Shown piece after piece: positions 44,156 to 53,089 of a stretch of DNA of 64,000 nt; positions within the stretch are counted from its first letter, which is position 1, and every line of letters starts with the position of its first letter. Position numbers and translations under genes: made by a program. This DNA is from Bacteroidales bacterium. Lineage in GTDB: Bacteria > Bacteroidota > Bacteroidia > Bacteroidales > Bacteroidaceae. The stretch is from contig SFIS01000003.1 of NCBI GenBank assembly GCA_004555245.1, positions 1 through 64,000 of the forward strand. The letters are read 5' to 3'. The notes under the pieces were generated by a model. The model had not been told where the DNA came from. It made no database searches and saw only the letters and a list, made by a program, of their open reading frames with translations.

Positions 44156-45637
44156 ATGGCAAAAGAACTAAAAGACCTGACAAAACGTTCAGAGAACTAC
44201 AGTCAGTGGTACAACGACCTCATTGTGAAAGCCGACCTCGCCGAACAGAGTGCTGTGCGCGGATGTATGGTCATCAAGCCTTACGGCTACGCCATCTGGG
44301 AGAAGATGCAGCGCGAGCTGGACCGTATGTTCAAGGAGACGGGAGCCCAGAATGCCTATTTCCCGCTCCTCATCCCCAAGTCTTTCCTCTCTCGCGAGGC
44401 AGAACATGTCAAGGGTTTCGCAAAAGAATGTGCCGTTGTCACCCACTATCGTCTGAAATCCTCTGACGACGGCAATGCTGTCGTTGTCGATCCTGATGCC
44501 CGTCTTGAAGAAGAGCTTATAGTGCGTCCTACGTCAGAGACCATCATCTGGAATACATACAAGAACTGGATACACTCCTACCGCGACCTACCTCTCATGT
44601 GCAACCAGTGGTGCAATGTGATGCGTTGGGAGATGCGCACCCGTCCGTTCCTCCGCACGTCGGAGTTCCTCTGGCAGGAGGGCCACACCGCCCACGCCAC
44701 TCGCGAAGAGGCTGAGGCTGAGGCACAGAAGATGCTGAAGGTATATGCCGAGTTTGCAGAGGGCTTCATGGCTGTTCCGGTGCTGCAGGGCGTGAAGTCA
44801 GAGACTGAGCGCTTCGCCGGAGCCCTCGACACTTACACCATCGAGGCGATGATGCAGGACGGCAAGGCTCTGCAGTCTGGCACCAGCCATTTCCTCGGAC
44901 AGAACTTCGCAAAGTCGTTCGATGTCACCTTCCTCAACAAGGAGAACAAGCCGGAGTATGTATGGGCTACGTCATGGGGCGTCTCTACACGTCTTATCGG
45001 TGCGCTTATCATGACCCACTCTGACGACAACGGTCTCGTCCTTCCTCCGAAACTTGCGCCGATACAGGTTGTCATCATCCCTATCGCGAACAAGCCTGAG
45101 CAGCTTGCTGCCGTCACGGAACGTCTTCAGCCTGTCATCGAGCGTCTGCGCCAGCTTGGCGTGACAGTGAAATATGACGATGCCGACAACCGCCGTCCGG
45201 GCTTCAAGTTCGCCGACTATGAGCTGAAGGGAGTGCCGGTACGTCTCGCCATGGGGGCGCGTGACATTGAGAACGGCACCATCGAACTGATGCGTCGCGA
45301 CACTCTTGAGAAGGAGACCCTGCCTTTCGAGGGCATTGCAGACCATGTCTATCGTCTCCTTGACGACATCCAGGCAAACATCTTCGAGAAGGCACGCCGC
45401 TATCGTGACGAGCATGTGTATGTCTGCGAAGACTACGAGGAGTTCAAGCGGCGCGTGAAAGACGGCGGCTTCTTCCTCTGCCACTGGGACGGAACAGAAG
45501 AGACGGAGGCAAGGATAAAGGAAGAGACCCAGGCCACCATACGCTGCGTCCCCTTCGCCTACGAGCAGACACCGGGCATCGACATGGTTTCCGGCAAACC
45601 GGCAAAACACCGTGTCATCATCGCACGGGCATATTGA
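44156..45637 (+). CDS. proS: Proline-tRNA ligase (archaeal/eukaryal-type, short form)
   Basis: A 493-residue class II synthetase without the bacterial editing insertion. Motif 2 region NVMRWEMRTRPFLRTSEFLWQE and motif 3-like region WATSWGVSTRLIGALIM are visible, followed by an anticodon-binding domain and a terminal zinc-type domain ending RVIIARAY. This type is usual in Bacteroidetes. folK-like gene follows after 14 bp. Confidence 0.96.
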   Translation: MAKELKDLTKRSENYSQWYNDLIVKADLAEQSAVRGCMVIKPYGYAIWEKMQRELDRMFKETGAQNAYFPLLIPKSFLSREAEHVKGFAKECAVVTHYRLKSSDDGNAVVVDPDARLEEELIVRPTSETIIWNTYKNWIHSYRDLPLMCNQWCNVMRWEMRTRPFLRTSEFLWQEGHTAHATREEAEAEAQKMLKVYAEFAEGFMAVPVLQGVKSETERFAGALDTYTIEAMMQDGKALQSGTSHFLGQNFAKSFDVTFLNKENKPEYVWATSWGVSTRLIGALIMTHSDDNGLVLPPKLAPIQVVIIPIANKPEQLAAVTERLQPVIERLRQLGVTVKYDDADNRRPGFKFADYELKGVPVRLAMGARDIENGTIELMRRDTLEKETLPFEGIADHVYRLLDDIQANIFEKARRYRDEHVYVCEDYEEFKRRVKDGGFFLCHWDGTEETEARIKEETQATIRCVPFAYEQTPGIDMVSGKPAKHRVIIARAY

Positions 45638-45651
45638 TTCTCCTTTTGCCG

Positions 45652-46023
45652 ATGAATGAAATCATCTTGTCTATCGGATCAAACGCTGAAGGCAGGCGGA
45701 AGGTGGCGGAAGCCATCTCCCGGCTGTCTTCTTTTGTGTATGGCGCCCATGCCACGCCGGTCATCGACACCGACCCGATAGCAGTCTCTTCTGCACAGCC
45801 GTTCGCCAATGCGATGATGCGCGGCTACACCTCGCTGCCTTTCCATGCCCTGCGCTCTGTTCTGAAAAACATCGAGCGGATGTCCGGGCGCAATGCGGCT
45901 GACACCTCCGTGGGTGTCATACATCTCGACATAGACATCATGCAGTACGGCGGACAACGCCTCAAGCCGTCCGACTGGCAGCGTCCCTATATCATCACCT
46001 TGCTGAAAGCCCTCTTTCTATAA
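45652..46023 (+). CDS. Short FolK-like (HPPK) protein
   Basis: A 123-residue protein with the HPPK N-terminus EIILSIGSNAEGRR, the central NIERMSGR and the metal-binding pair in IHLDIDIMQYG. The usual C-terminal third (about 30-40 residues with the conserved HPR segment) is absent, ending at YIITLLKALFL. It may be a minimal or non-catalytic HPPK. Sits between proS and an M64 peptidase gene with tiny gaps. Confidence 0.75.
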   Translation: MNEIILSIGSNAEGRRKVAEAISRLSSFVYGAHATPVIDTDPIAVSSAQPFANAMMRGYTSLPFHALRSVLKNIERMSGRNAADTSVGVIHLDIDIMQYGGQRLKPSDWQRPYIITLLKALFL

Positions 46024-46028
46024 CAGTT

Positions 46029-47360
46029 ATGAAACACGACACAAGATACGTTATCCTTTTCTTCATGCTCTTCTCTCTATCGTTGCCATGCTGTATGGCA
46101 CAAGAGTTCGACGACTGTTTCCGCGACGCGACGCTGCGTCTCGACTATTCATTCTCAGGCACCGCCACTGAGCAGAGCATCGCCGTTGACGCCCTCTCGT
46201 CTTTCGACGGCTGGTATGGCAAACGCCGCCGTCTGTCCTCAGTTCCCGTCGAGGGCAACGGACAGGTCATTGTTCGCAGCCATCGTGACACGACGGTCAT
46301 CTATCGCCAGTCGTTCTGCACCCTCTTTCAGGAGTGGCAGAGCTATCCCGAGGCGCAGCAGCTTCGCCGTTCGTTCGAGAATGTCTGTCTCATCCCCATG
46401 CCCAAGGACACTGTCGATGTCACGGTGCAGCTCATGGACAACCGCCGTCAGGTGACATCCTCGCTCACCCATACCGTAGTTCCCACTGACATACTCATCC
46501 GCCGCCATCCCCGTCCCGCGGTTCCCTATACCGTTCTTCAGCCGGCGGCAGACACCGCACGCTGCATCCGCATCGCCTTTGTTGCGGAGGGATATACGAA
46601 AGACGAGATGCCCGTCTTCATCGAGGATGCCCGCATCGCCGTCGATGCCATCTTCTCTCACGAGCCTTTCGCCTCTCTCCGTCCGCGCTTCAACATCATT
46701 GCGGTCGAGAGCCCGTCAGCCGACAGCGGCACCAGCATCCCTTCGCGCCACGAATGGAAGACGACGGCACTCGGTTCGTCTTTCTCCACATTCTACAGCG
46801 ACCGCTATCTCACCACGCTCAACATCAAGCAGCTGCACAACACCCTCGCCGGCCTGCCCTACGAGCATATCATCGTTCTCGTGAACACGGCAGAATACGG
46901 CGGCGGCGGCATACTCAACTTCTACAATCTCTCTTCCACCCACCATCCGCGCTACAAGGAGGTTGTCGTGCATGAGTTCGGCCACAGTTTTGCCGGGCTT
47001 GCCGACGAGTATGCCTACGAGGCGGAGCAGATACCGATGTATCCTCACGACGTAGAGCCTTGGGAGCGTAACATCACCACCCTTGCAGACTTCCACGGCA
47101 AATGGGAGAACCTCATCCCTGCCGGCACACCCGTCCCTACGCCTATGCCCGAAGCCCGGTCCGGGAAACGGAGCAGGGGGAAGAAACGTCAGGCGGCTGA
47201 CGCAGAACAGATTGGTGTCTATGAGGGAGCGGGCTATTCGCTGAAGGGTGTCTATCGCGGTACTCCCGACTGCCGTATGCGCTCCAACGAATCACCCGTC
47301 TTCTGTCCCGTATGCCGGCAGGCAATCACGCAGCTCGTGGATTTCTATACGAAAGACTGA
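46029..47360 (+). CDS. IgA peptidase M64-family secreted protease
   Basis: A 443-residue exported protein with a signal peptide (FFMLFSLSLPCCMAQ). The zinc motif HEFGHSFAGLADEY matches family M64 (HExxH plus a downstream aspartate). IRIAFVAEGYTKDEMPVF and a cysteine pair near the C-terminus (CRMRSNESPVFCPVC) are family features. M64 enzymes include an IgA protease, but most have unknown substrates. Confidence 0.88.
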   Translation: MKHDTRYVILFFMLFSLSLPCCMAQEFDDCFRDATLRLDYSFSGTATEQSIAVDALSSFDGWYGKRRRLSSVPVEGNGQVIVRSHRDTTVIYRQSFCTLFQEWQSYPEAQQLRRSFENVCLIPMPKDTVDVTVQLMDNRRQVTSSLTHTVVPTDILIRRHPRPAVPYTVLQPAADTARCIRIAFVAEGYTKDEMPVFIEDARIAVDAIFSHEPFASLRPRFNIIAVESPSADSGTSIPSRHEWKTTALGSSFSTFYSDRYLTTLNIKQLHNTLAGLPYEHIIVLVNTAEYGGGGILNFYNLSSTHHPRYKEVVVHEFGHSFAGLADEYAYEAEQIPMYPHDVEPWERNITTLADFHGKWENLIPAGTPVPTPMPEARSGKRSRGKKRQAADAEQIGVYEGAGYSLKGVYRGTPDCRMRSNESPVFCPVCRQAITQLVDFYTKD

Positions 47361-47447
47361 TTTTTCTTTTTTTTCTGACAGGTAGAGGCAGTCAGTGGCG
47401 TTGCTGTGGTATGGCGGCGTTCTTGCAGTTCCGTCTCTCACAGTTAG

Positions 47448-48326
47448 TCAGACGTTCGCCAACACTTTTCGCCGGTAGTGTTTAGGAGAGTGTCCCGTCT
47501 GTTTCTTGAAGAAAGTGCCGAAGGCAGAGGCGTTGGGGAACGACAGGTCGTCGGCAATCTCCTGAATGGTCTTGCTCGTCGAGTTGATGAGGAAGATGCT
47601 CCGCCTGATGATAGCTTTGAAGATGAGCTGCTGCACTGTATATCCGCTGACAGACTTCACGAGGGCGGTGAGATATTTCGGCGAGAGACAGAGTTTGTCG
47701 GCATAGAACGTCACCTTGCGTTCGTTCTGGAAGTGCTGGCCGATGAGGGAGACGAGCTTCCCGAATATCTCTGTCGTCCTTGCCGGAATCTCCGGTCTGT
47801 CGGGTATGTGCGACGAGAAGAAGTCGCAGAGGCGGTAGGTTAGACTGACGAGCAGCAGCTGCCTCTCGTTGTCCCTGTAGGCTGACAGCGTTGTCTGGGG
47901 CGACGATTGTATGAGGCTGATGTATGATGTGAAGACGTTGTCCTCCTCTGTCGGTATGATGTGCAGCGGCAGAGTGTTCTGCATGTCGTAGATGCGCATC
48001 ATCACCACTGTGTTGCCGAGAATGTGGCGTATGGGTGCGATGCGGTAGCAGAGCAGCGAGTATTCGAGACTGTCTGATACGGACAGTATCTGAAGCAGCA
48101 CGTTCTCAGACACGAAGGCGGTCTCTCCGCCGTTGACGGTGTATGGCGATCCGTTGGCAAGCAGGCGTATGTAGCCTGTATGGCATACGATGATTGTCAC
48201 ATAGTCCATGAAATACGGATGTGTGAGCAGTTGCGGGATGCTGTGCAGCGTGCCTTCCGAACAGCATGTGTCGAGGCGTTGCGACAGAGCGGAATGCAGT
48301 TGTGCCAGTCGTTGTTCTTCTTGCAT
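47448..48326 (-). CDS. AraC-family transcriptional regulator
   Basis: A 292-residue protein. The N-terminal 170 residues form a cupin-like sensor region; the C-terminal 100 residues are a double HTH (YADKLCLSPKYLTALVKSV and IQEIADDLSFPNASAFGTFF, ending GHSPKHYRRK). It lies 15 bp beyond a FeoB-associated gene, so it may be in the feo operon and respond to iron, though no ligand is known. Confidence 0.9.
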   Translation of the reverse strand: MQEEQRLAQLHSALSQRLDTCCSEGTLHSIPQLLTHPYFMDYVTIIVCHTGYIRLLANGSPYTVNGGETAFVSENVLLQILSVSDSLEYSLLCYRIAPIRHILGNTVVMMRIYDMQNTLPLHIIPTEEDNVFTSYISLIQSSPQTTLSAYRDNERQLLLVSLTYRLCDFFSSHIPDRPEIPARTTEIFGKLVSLIGQHFQNERKVTFYADKLCLSPKYLTALVKSVSGYTVQQLIFKAIIRRSIFLINSTSKTIQEIADDLSFPNASAFGTFFKKQTGHSPKHYRRKVLANV

Positions 48327-48341
48327 ATTACGGATGTAGGT

Positions 48342-48524
48342 TCAGTGTTGTCTGTCTTCTTCTTCCCGGCACCCGCCCTCATGTCTTGCGCAGCAGCTTC
48401 CGCCGTCCTTTTTCTTCTTGCAGTTGCTGCAGTTGCACGACGGAGCGGTGATGGAGCGGTAGAGATGCCGTGCGGCAAAGAGTGCGGCTATCGCCACGAT
48501 GATGACAGTGATTGTATCTTGCAT
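48342..48524 (-). CDS. FeoB-associated Cys-rich membrane protein
   Basis: A 60-residue protein with one N-terminal membrane helix (ITVIIVAIAALFAARHLY) and a cysteine-rich tail (CNCSNCKKKK, CCARHEGGC). This small family is found beside feoB in Bacteroidetes and may handle Fe(II). It lies 245 bp beyond feoB; the gap holds an AGTTGACG-type repeat cluster. Confidence 0.88.
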   Translation of the reverse strand: MQDTITVIIVAIAALFAARHLYRSITAPSCNCSNCKKKKDGGSCCARHEGGCREEEDRQH

Positions 48525-48535
48525 ATTCTTTTTTA

Positions 48536-48582
48536 AGTTGGCGAGTTGACGGTTTTGACGAGTTGGCGGTTAAGTCAACAGT
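48536..48582. repeat. AGTTGACG/AGTTGGCG repeat cluster
   Basis: AAGTTGGCG, AGTTGACGG, GACGAGTTGGCGG and AAGTCAACAG in succession between feoB and the Cys-rich gene; reverse-complement form of the CGTCAACT unit, matching the leftward genes here. Confidence 0.65.
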
Positions 48583-48769
48583 AATCTTGTTGTCCCTGTT
48601 GTATGTCATTTTATGACATCCTCGCGTTGCGTATGTTCTTCCCGTTGTTTGTGTTGTCTCTGTTGTCATCTAAAAAATATCTTAGTTGACAAGTGAAATC
48701 TTGTTTTCGTCAAAAATAACACAGTTGCCAGGGAAATACAAACCGGTGTTTACGAGCAGGCTGTAGCAA

Positions 48770-51151
48770 TCAGCTGCATATCCTGTATGTCAGAGCAGCG
48801 AGCAGCCATGCCGTCATGGTGGTGTATGCGGCCGCGAAAAGTGCCCACCGCCACGACCCGGCTTCCTGCCTTATCGCCGCAATGGTGGCGATGCAGGGGA
48901 AATAGAGCAGCACGAAGACGAGGAAAGACATTGCCGTTGCTGTTGTCACGCCGTCGGCGGTCATCGCTTTTCGTATCTCCGAAGCGCCTTCCGTGCTTCC
49001 GTCTTCGTCAGCGTTTTCTTCAGCCTCCGCACCGTAGAGCACTGCCGTCGTTGATGCTACTATCTCTTTCGCCCCTACGCCGGAGAGGATGCTGACGTCA
49101 AGTTTCCAGCTGAAGCCGAGGGGTTTGAATACCGGTTCCACAGCTTTTCCGATGGCTCCGATGTAGCTTTGTTCCAGCTGCTCACTTTTCTCGAGGTGCG
49201 GGTTGTGCGGGTAGTAGCCCAGCGCCCATACTATGATGGACGCCACGAGAATGATGCCGCCCATCTTCTTCAGATACTCTCGTCCCTTCTCCCAAGTGTG
49301 CCGTGCTATGGCAGCCGCTGTCGGGAAGCGGTAGGGCGGCAGTTCCATCACGAAGGGTGTGTCGTCGCCCCTGACGAGGAAGCGTGCGAGGAGGCGGCTC
49401 GACACCACCGCTACGGCGATGCCGAGCAGATAGAGCGAGAAGAGCACGACGGTCTGCTCCCGTGGTGTGAAGAATATCCCCGTTATCATGATATATATCG
49501 GCAGGCGTGCCGAGCATGACATAAAAGGCAGGATGAGCATCGTGATGAGGCGCGACCGCGGGCTTTCTATCGTCCTTGTGGCCATGACGGCGGGCACGTT
49601 GCATCCGAATCCCATGATGAGCGGAATGAACGACTTGCCGTGCAGCCCCATCTTGTGCATCAGGCGGTCCATGATGAATGCCGCGCGTGCCATATATCCC
49701 GAATCCTCCATATACGAGATGATGGCGTAGAGGATGAGAATCTGCGGAAGGAAGATGATTACCGACCCCACGCCGCCCAGTATGCCGTCGATTGCCAGGT
49801 CCTTCAGCGCCCCGTCGGGCATTGCCGCGGCAAGTGTCGAGGACAGTATGCCGACAAGCTTCTCTATCATCGTCATGGGATATTCGCCCGCAGTGAATGT
49901 GATGTTGAACATCATGAAGATGATGAAGAGGAAGATGGGGAAGCCGATATACCGGTGTGTGATGACATGGTCGATGAGATGCGTCACCTTGTAAGTGTCT
50001 TCCTTCGTCCCTATGCCGTATTCCGCCTCCTGCAGCGCGCCGTTGATGAAGCCGTATTTCGCGTCCATGATGGCAGTCTCGGGGTCGCATTTCAGTTCGC
50101 GTTCAATGACGGCGGCGGCTTTCTCGCGTGTGGCTGCGATGTCCGCCGCCGACGGTAGGGTTTGTGCGAAAGCCGTGGCTGTGGCGTCGCCCTCAAGAAG
50201 TTTTATGGCGAGGTAGCGCGGCGTGTAGCGGCGTCTCACGCGCTCTTCGGTGCGCAGTTTCACGCGCAGGGCGTCGATGCCTTGCTCTACGTATGTGCCG
50301 TGGTTAATGTGTATGTGCCCCTCCTTTATTTTCCCCTCGTAGATGGCGATGATGGTCCTGAAGAGGTCATCTACGCCGCGTCCCGTCTTGAAGACGGTGG
50401 GCACCATGGGCACGGCGAGCAGTTTCCCCAGACGCACATGGTCGATGTTGTCCCCGCGCCGTTCTGTCTCGTCGAACATGTTGAGTGCGCACACCATGCG
50501 CAGGTGCATGTCGATGAGTTGTGTGGTGAGATACAGGTTGCGTTCAAGGTTCGAGGCGTCGAGTACGTTCAGCACGACGTCGGGCGTCTTCTCTATTATC
50601 TGTCTCCTGACATACATCTCTTCCGGGCTGTAGGCGGAGAGCGAGTATGTGCCGGGCAGATCGACGATGTGGAACTCATATCCCTCAAACTCTGCGATGC
50701 CCTCTTTCGCCTCTACGGTGACGCCCGAGTAGTTGCCCACCCGTTCGCGCGCCCCCGACACAAAGTTGAAGAGCGATGTCTTCCCGCAGTTCGGATTTCC
50801 CACAAGTGCCACGTTGATGTGGTGTCGCCGCTTCTGCACGGCGGCGGTCATTATCTCGTCGTCGTCCTTGCACGGGCATGAGAAGTCTGTCGCCGAATCC
50901 GCCAGGGCTCTCGACCGCAGCGCCTCCGCCATCGTCACCACCTGTATGTGGTCTGCCTCCTCGCGGCGCAGCGATATCTCGTAGCCCATGATGAGATATT
51001 TCACCGGGTCGCGAAGCGGCGCGTCCTCAAGTGCGGTAATCTCTTTCCCCTTCACAAACCCCATCTCCATGATGCGTTTGCGGAAGCCTCCGTGGCCGTA
51101 CACCTTCACTATGACAGCCGTCTCGCCCGTATGCAGTTCTGATAGTCTCAT
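48770..51151 (-). CDS. feoB: FeoA-FeoB fusion, ferrous iron transporter
   Basis: A 793-residue fusion. Residues 1-75 are a FeoA SH3-like domain (MRLSELHTGETAVIVKV). A linker leads to the FeoB G domain with GNPNCGKTSLFN, DLPGTYSLSAYSPEE and NMFD (G4), then Gate-type membrane domains (CSARLPIYIMI, LSGVGAKEIV). It imports Fe2+. Start placed at 51151, on the FeoA start; nine extra codons are possible from 51178, which coincides with the -7 element and is rejected. Confidence 0.96.
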   Translation of the reverse strand: MRLSELHTGETAVIVKVYGHGGFRKRIMEMGFVKGKEITALEDAPLRDPVKYLIMGYEISLRREEADHIQVVTMAEALRSRALADSATDFSCPCKDDDEIMTAAVQKRRHHINVALVGNPNCGKTSLFNFVSGARERVGNYSGVTVEAKEGIAEFEGYEFHIVDLPGTYSLSAYSPEEMYVRRQIIEKTPDVVLNVLDASNLERNLYLTTQLIDMHLRMVCALNMFDETERRGDNIDHVRLGKLLAVPMVPTVFKTGRGVDDLFRTIIAIYEGKIKEGHIHINHGTYVEQGIDALRVKLRTEERVRRRYTPRYLAIKLLEGDATATAFAQTLPSAADIAATREKAAAVIERELKCDPETAIMDAKYGFINGALQEAEYGIGTKEDTYKVTHLIDHVITHRYIGFPIFLFIIFMMFNITFTAGEYPMTMIEKLVGILSSTLAAAMPDGALKDLAIDGILGGVGSVIIFLPQILILYAIISYMEDSGYMARAAFIMDRLMHKMGLHGKSFIPLIMGFGCNVPAVMATRTIESPRSRLITMLILPFMSCSARLPIYIMITGIFFTPREQTVVLFSLYLLGIAVAVVSSRLLARFLVRGDDTPFVMELPPYRFPTAAAIARHTWEKGREYLKKMGGIILVASIIVWALGYYPHNPHLEKSEQLEQSYIGAIGKAVEPVFKPLGFSWKLDVSILSGVGAKEIVASTTAVLYGAEAEENADEDGSTEGASEIRKAMTADGVTTATAMSFLVFVLLYFPCIATIAAIRQEAGSWRWALFAAAYTTMTAWLLAALTYRICS

Positions 51152-51334
51152 TTCCGTTTCGTTTGTTTTACAATCCACAAAGTTACAAAAAACCTTCCGA
51201 GCGCATATCCTGTTTATACATCTTTTAAACTCTTTTATCGCATTTGTGAATCTCGCCTTCTCTGTCTATATGTAAGGAAAACCGCCGAATGTAAGATAAA
51301 AAGCAGGAAAATACGATGTTTTTTCTTACAAAAG

Positions 51335-51365
51335 TTGCACAATTCAATAAAAAGTTATAACTTTG
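51335..51365 (+). promoter_or_regulatory. Consensus promoter of asnA
   Basis: TTG (51335-51337), a 20-bp spacer and TAACTTTG (51358-51365): a full Bacteroidetes -33/-7 match, with a leader of about 60 nt before the ATG. Confidence 0.85.
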
Positions 51366-51430
51366 CAGCGTTTTTTCAGAAATGCCGCACATTCCGGCAG
51401 ACAATACAAACCGTACATAACCATACGATA

Positions 51431-52468
51431 ATGAGCAGACTTATCAAACCTGCAGGCTACCGCCCGCTTCTCGACTGCGTGCAGACTGAGCAGGGCATCA
51501 AACTGATAAAGGAGTTTTTCCAGCAGAACCTCAGCACCGAGCTGCGCCTCCGCCGCGTCACGGCACCCCTCTTCGTCCTGAAGGGTCTGGGCATCAACGA
51601 CGACCTCAACGGCGTGGAGCGCGCCGTCACCTTCCCCATCAAAGAGCTCGGCGACGCCAAGGCGGAGGTGGTGCATTCCCTTGCTAAATGGAAGAGGATG
51701 AAACTCGCCGAGGACCATATCCCTCCCGGCTACGGCATCTACACCGACATGAACGCCATACGCGCCGACGAGGAACTCGACAACCTCCATTCGCTGTATG
51801 TCGATCAGTGGGACTGGGAGGCTGTCATTACGCCCGGACAGCGCACGCAGAAAGCACTGCGCGAGACGGTGAGCCGCATCTACGGCGCCATACGCCGCAC
51901 GGAGTATCTCGCCTGCGAGTGGTATCCGCAGCTGAAGCCTTTCCTCCCTGAGACGATACATTTCGTACATGCCGAAGAACTGCTGCAGCAGTATCCCAGC
52001 CTCTCGCCGAAGGAGCGGGAAGACGAGGTGTGCAGGAAATACGGCGCGGTCTTCGTCATCGGCATAGGGTCGAAACTCTCCAACGGCGAGAAACACGATG
52101 GGCGCGCTCCCGACTATGACGACTGGAGCACGGTTGACGAGAACGGCTCCGTAGGGCTCAACGGCGACATACTGATATGGTACCCCGTTCTGCAACGCTC
52201 CATCGAGCTCTCGTCCATGGGCATCCGCGTTGACAGAGACGCCCTGCTCAGGCAACTCGACACAGAGGGCATGAACGACCGCCGCAGCCTCTACTTCCAC
52301 CGCCAGCTGCTCGAAGGCAAACTGCCCCTCTCCATCGGCGGCGGAATAGGGCAGAGCCGCCTCTGCATGGTGATGCTCCACAAGGCGCACATCGGAGAGA
52401 TACAGGCAAGCATCTGGCCTGACAGCATGAGGCAGGAGTGTCGAGAGGCAGGGATGCCGCTCATCTGA
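51431..52468 (+). CDS. asnA: Aspartate-ammonia ligase (asparagine synthetase A)
   Basis: A 345-residue AsnA, a class II aaRS-like enzyme making asparagine from aspartate, ammonia and ATP. Motifs: LRLRRVTAPLFV, DQWDWEAVI, and C-terminal LPLSIGGGIGQSRLCMVMLHK. The start at 51431 follows the promoter; the longer frame from 51335 begins inside it. Terminator at 52513. Confidence 0.96.
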   Translation: MSRLIKPAGYRPLLDCVQTEQGIKLIKEFFQQNLSTELRLRRVTAPLFVLKGLGINDDLNGVERAVTFPIKELGDAKAEVVHSLAKWKRMKLAEDHIPPGYGIYTDMNAIRADEELDNLHSLYVDQWDWEAVITPGQRTQKALRETVSRIYGAIRRTEYLACEWYPQLKPFLPETIHFVHAEELLQQYPSLSPKEREDEVCRKYGAVFVIGIGSKLSNGEKHDGRAPDYDDWSTVDENGSVGLNGDILIWYPVLQRSIELSSMGIRVDRDALLRQLDTEGMNDRRSLYFHRQLLEGKLPLSIGGGIGQSRLCMVMLHKAHIGEIQASIWPDSMRQECREAGMPLI

Positions 52469-52512
52469 CGTACACCCGGCAGACTTCGCTTTAGCATATC
52501 ATCATAACCCGT

Positions 52513-52570
52513 ACAGCTCCCTGTCGTCACGGAAACGCACCCCCGTGTTTCCCTGACGGCAGGGAGCTGT
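52513..52570. terminator. Strong terminator of asnA
   Basis: ACAGCTCCCTG (52513-52523) is the exact complement of CAGGGAGCTGT (52560-52570), with further pairing inside (CACGGAAAC with GTTTCCCTG), then TCTTTGTTTTC. Confidence 0.85.
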
Positions 52571-52656
52571 CTTTGTTTTCCATACACCAGCCCCTTTCCC
52601 CACCTCCGGGAGCATACTCGTCACGCAGCTTTTGCTGTCGTTTTCGTGTTTCGACA

Positions 52657-52760
52657 GCAACCATACGAACTTTTGACTGCTACCATACGAACTTTTGAAA
52701 GCAATCATACGAACTTTTGACTGCTACCATACGAACTTTTGACTGCTATCATACGATCAC
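52657..52760. repeat. Tandem array, 22-bp unit, about five copies
   Basis: CATACGAACTTTTGACTG-type units begin at 52661, 52683, 52705, 52727 and 52749, exactly 22 bp apart, with linker variants CTAC, CAAT and CTAT. The last copy is cut short. No spacers, so not CRISPR. The array lies in the 620-bp gap between asnA and uvrB. Confidence 0.85.
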
Positions 52761-52774
52761 GACTTAATGTTTTC

Positions 52775-52836
52775 GAGACCACGAAAGGCTCATAATGAGA
52801 CCACGAAAGGCTCATAATGAGACCACGAAAGGCTCT
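52775..52836. repeat. Second tandem array, 22-bp unit, three copies
   Basis: GAGACCACGAAAGGCTCATAAT begins at 52775, 52797 and 52819 (the last diverges after GGCTC). It has the same period as the preceding array but an unrelated sequence. Confidence 0.85.
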
Positions 52837-52972
52837 TGACGGTGCCACGGAAGACACCTGCCCGAACCGTTGCCGGCATATATAAGCACCGCCGACGGCA
52901 CTTTTCGTCGTCACCGACAGTGTCATATCTGTGCCATGATTGGCGTTTCGCGTGTCCGCGAATAAAAAAAGA

Positions 52973-53036
52973 AGAGGCAGCCCCTGTTGTCGTGAAAGCC
53001 TCGGACGGCTTTTCTGCAACAACGGGAGCTGCCTCT
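52973..53036 (-). terminator. Terminator of uvrB
   Basis: AGAGGCAGC (52973-52981) pairs with GCTGCCTCT (53028-53036), extended by CCTGTTGT against ACAACGGG. On the minus strand it is followed by TCTTTTTTTATT. Confidence 0.85.
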
Positions 53037-53089
53037 CTGTGTGCCGCCTTGTGTGATGCGGGGACGGCATGAATGCCCGCAGAAGGCTG

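Noticed and set aside
52657..52836. CRISPR array
   Set aside because: Units are directly adjacent with no spacers and no cas genes are present.
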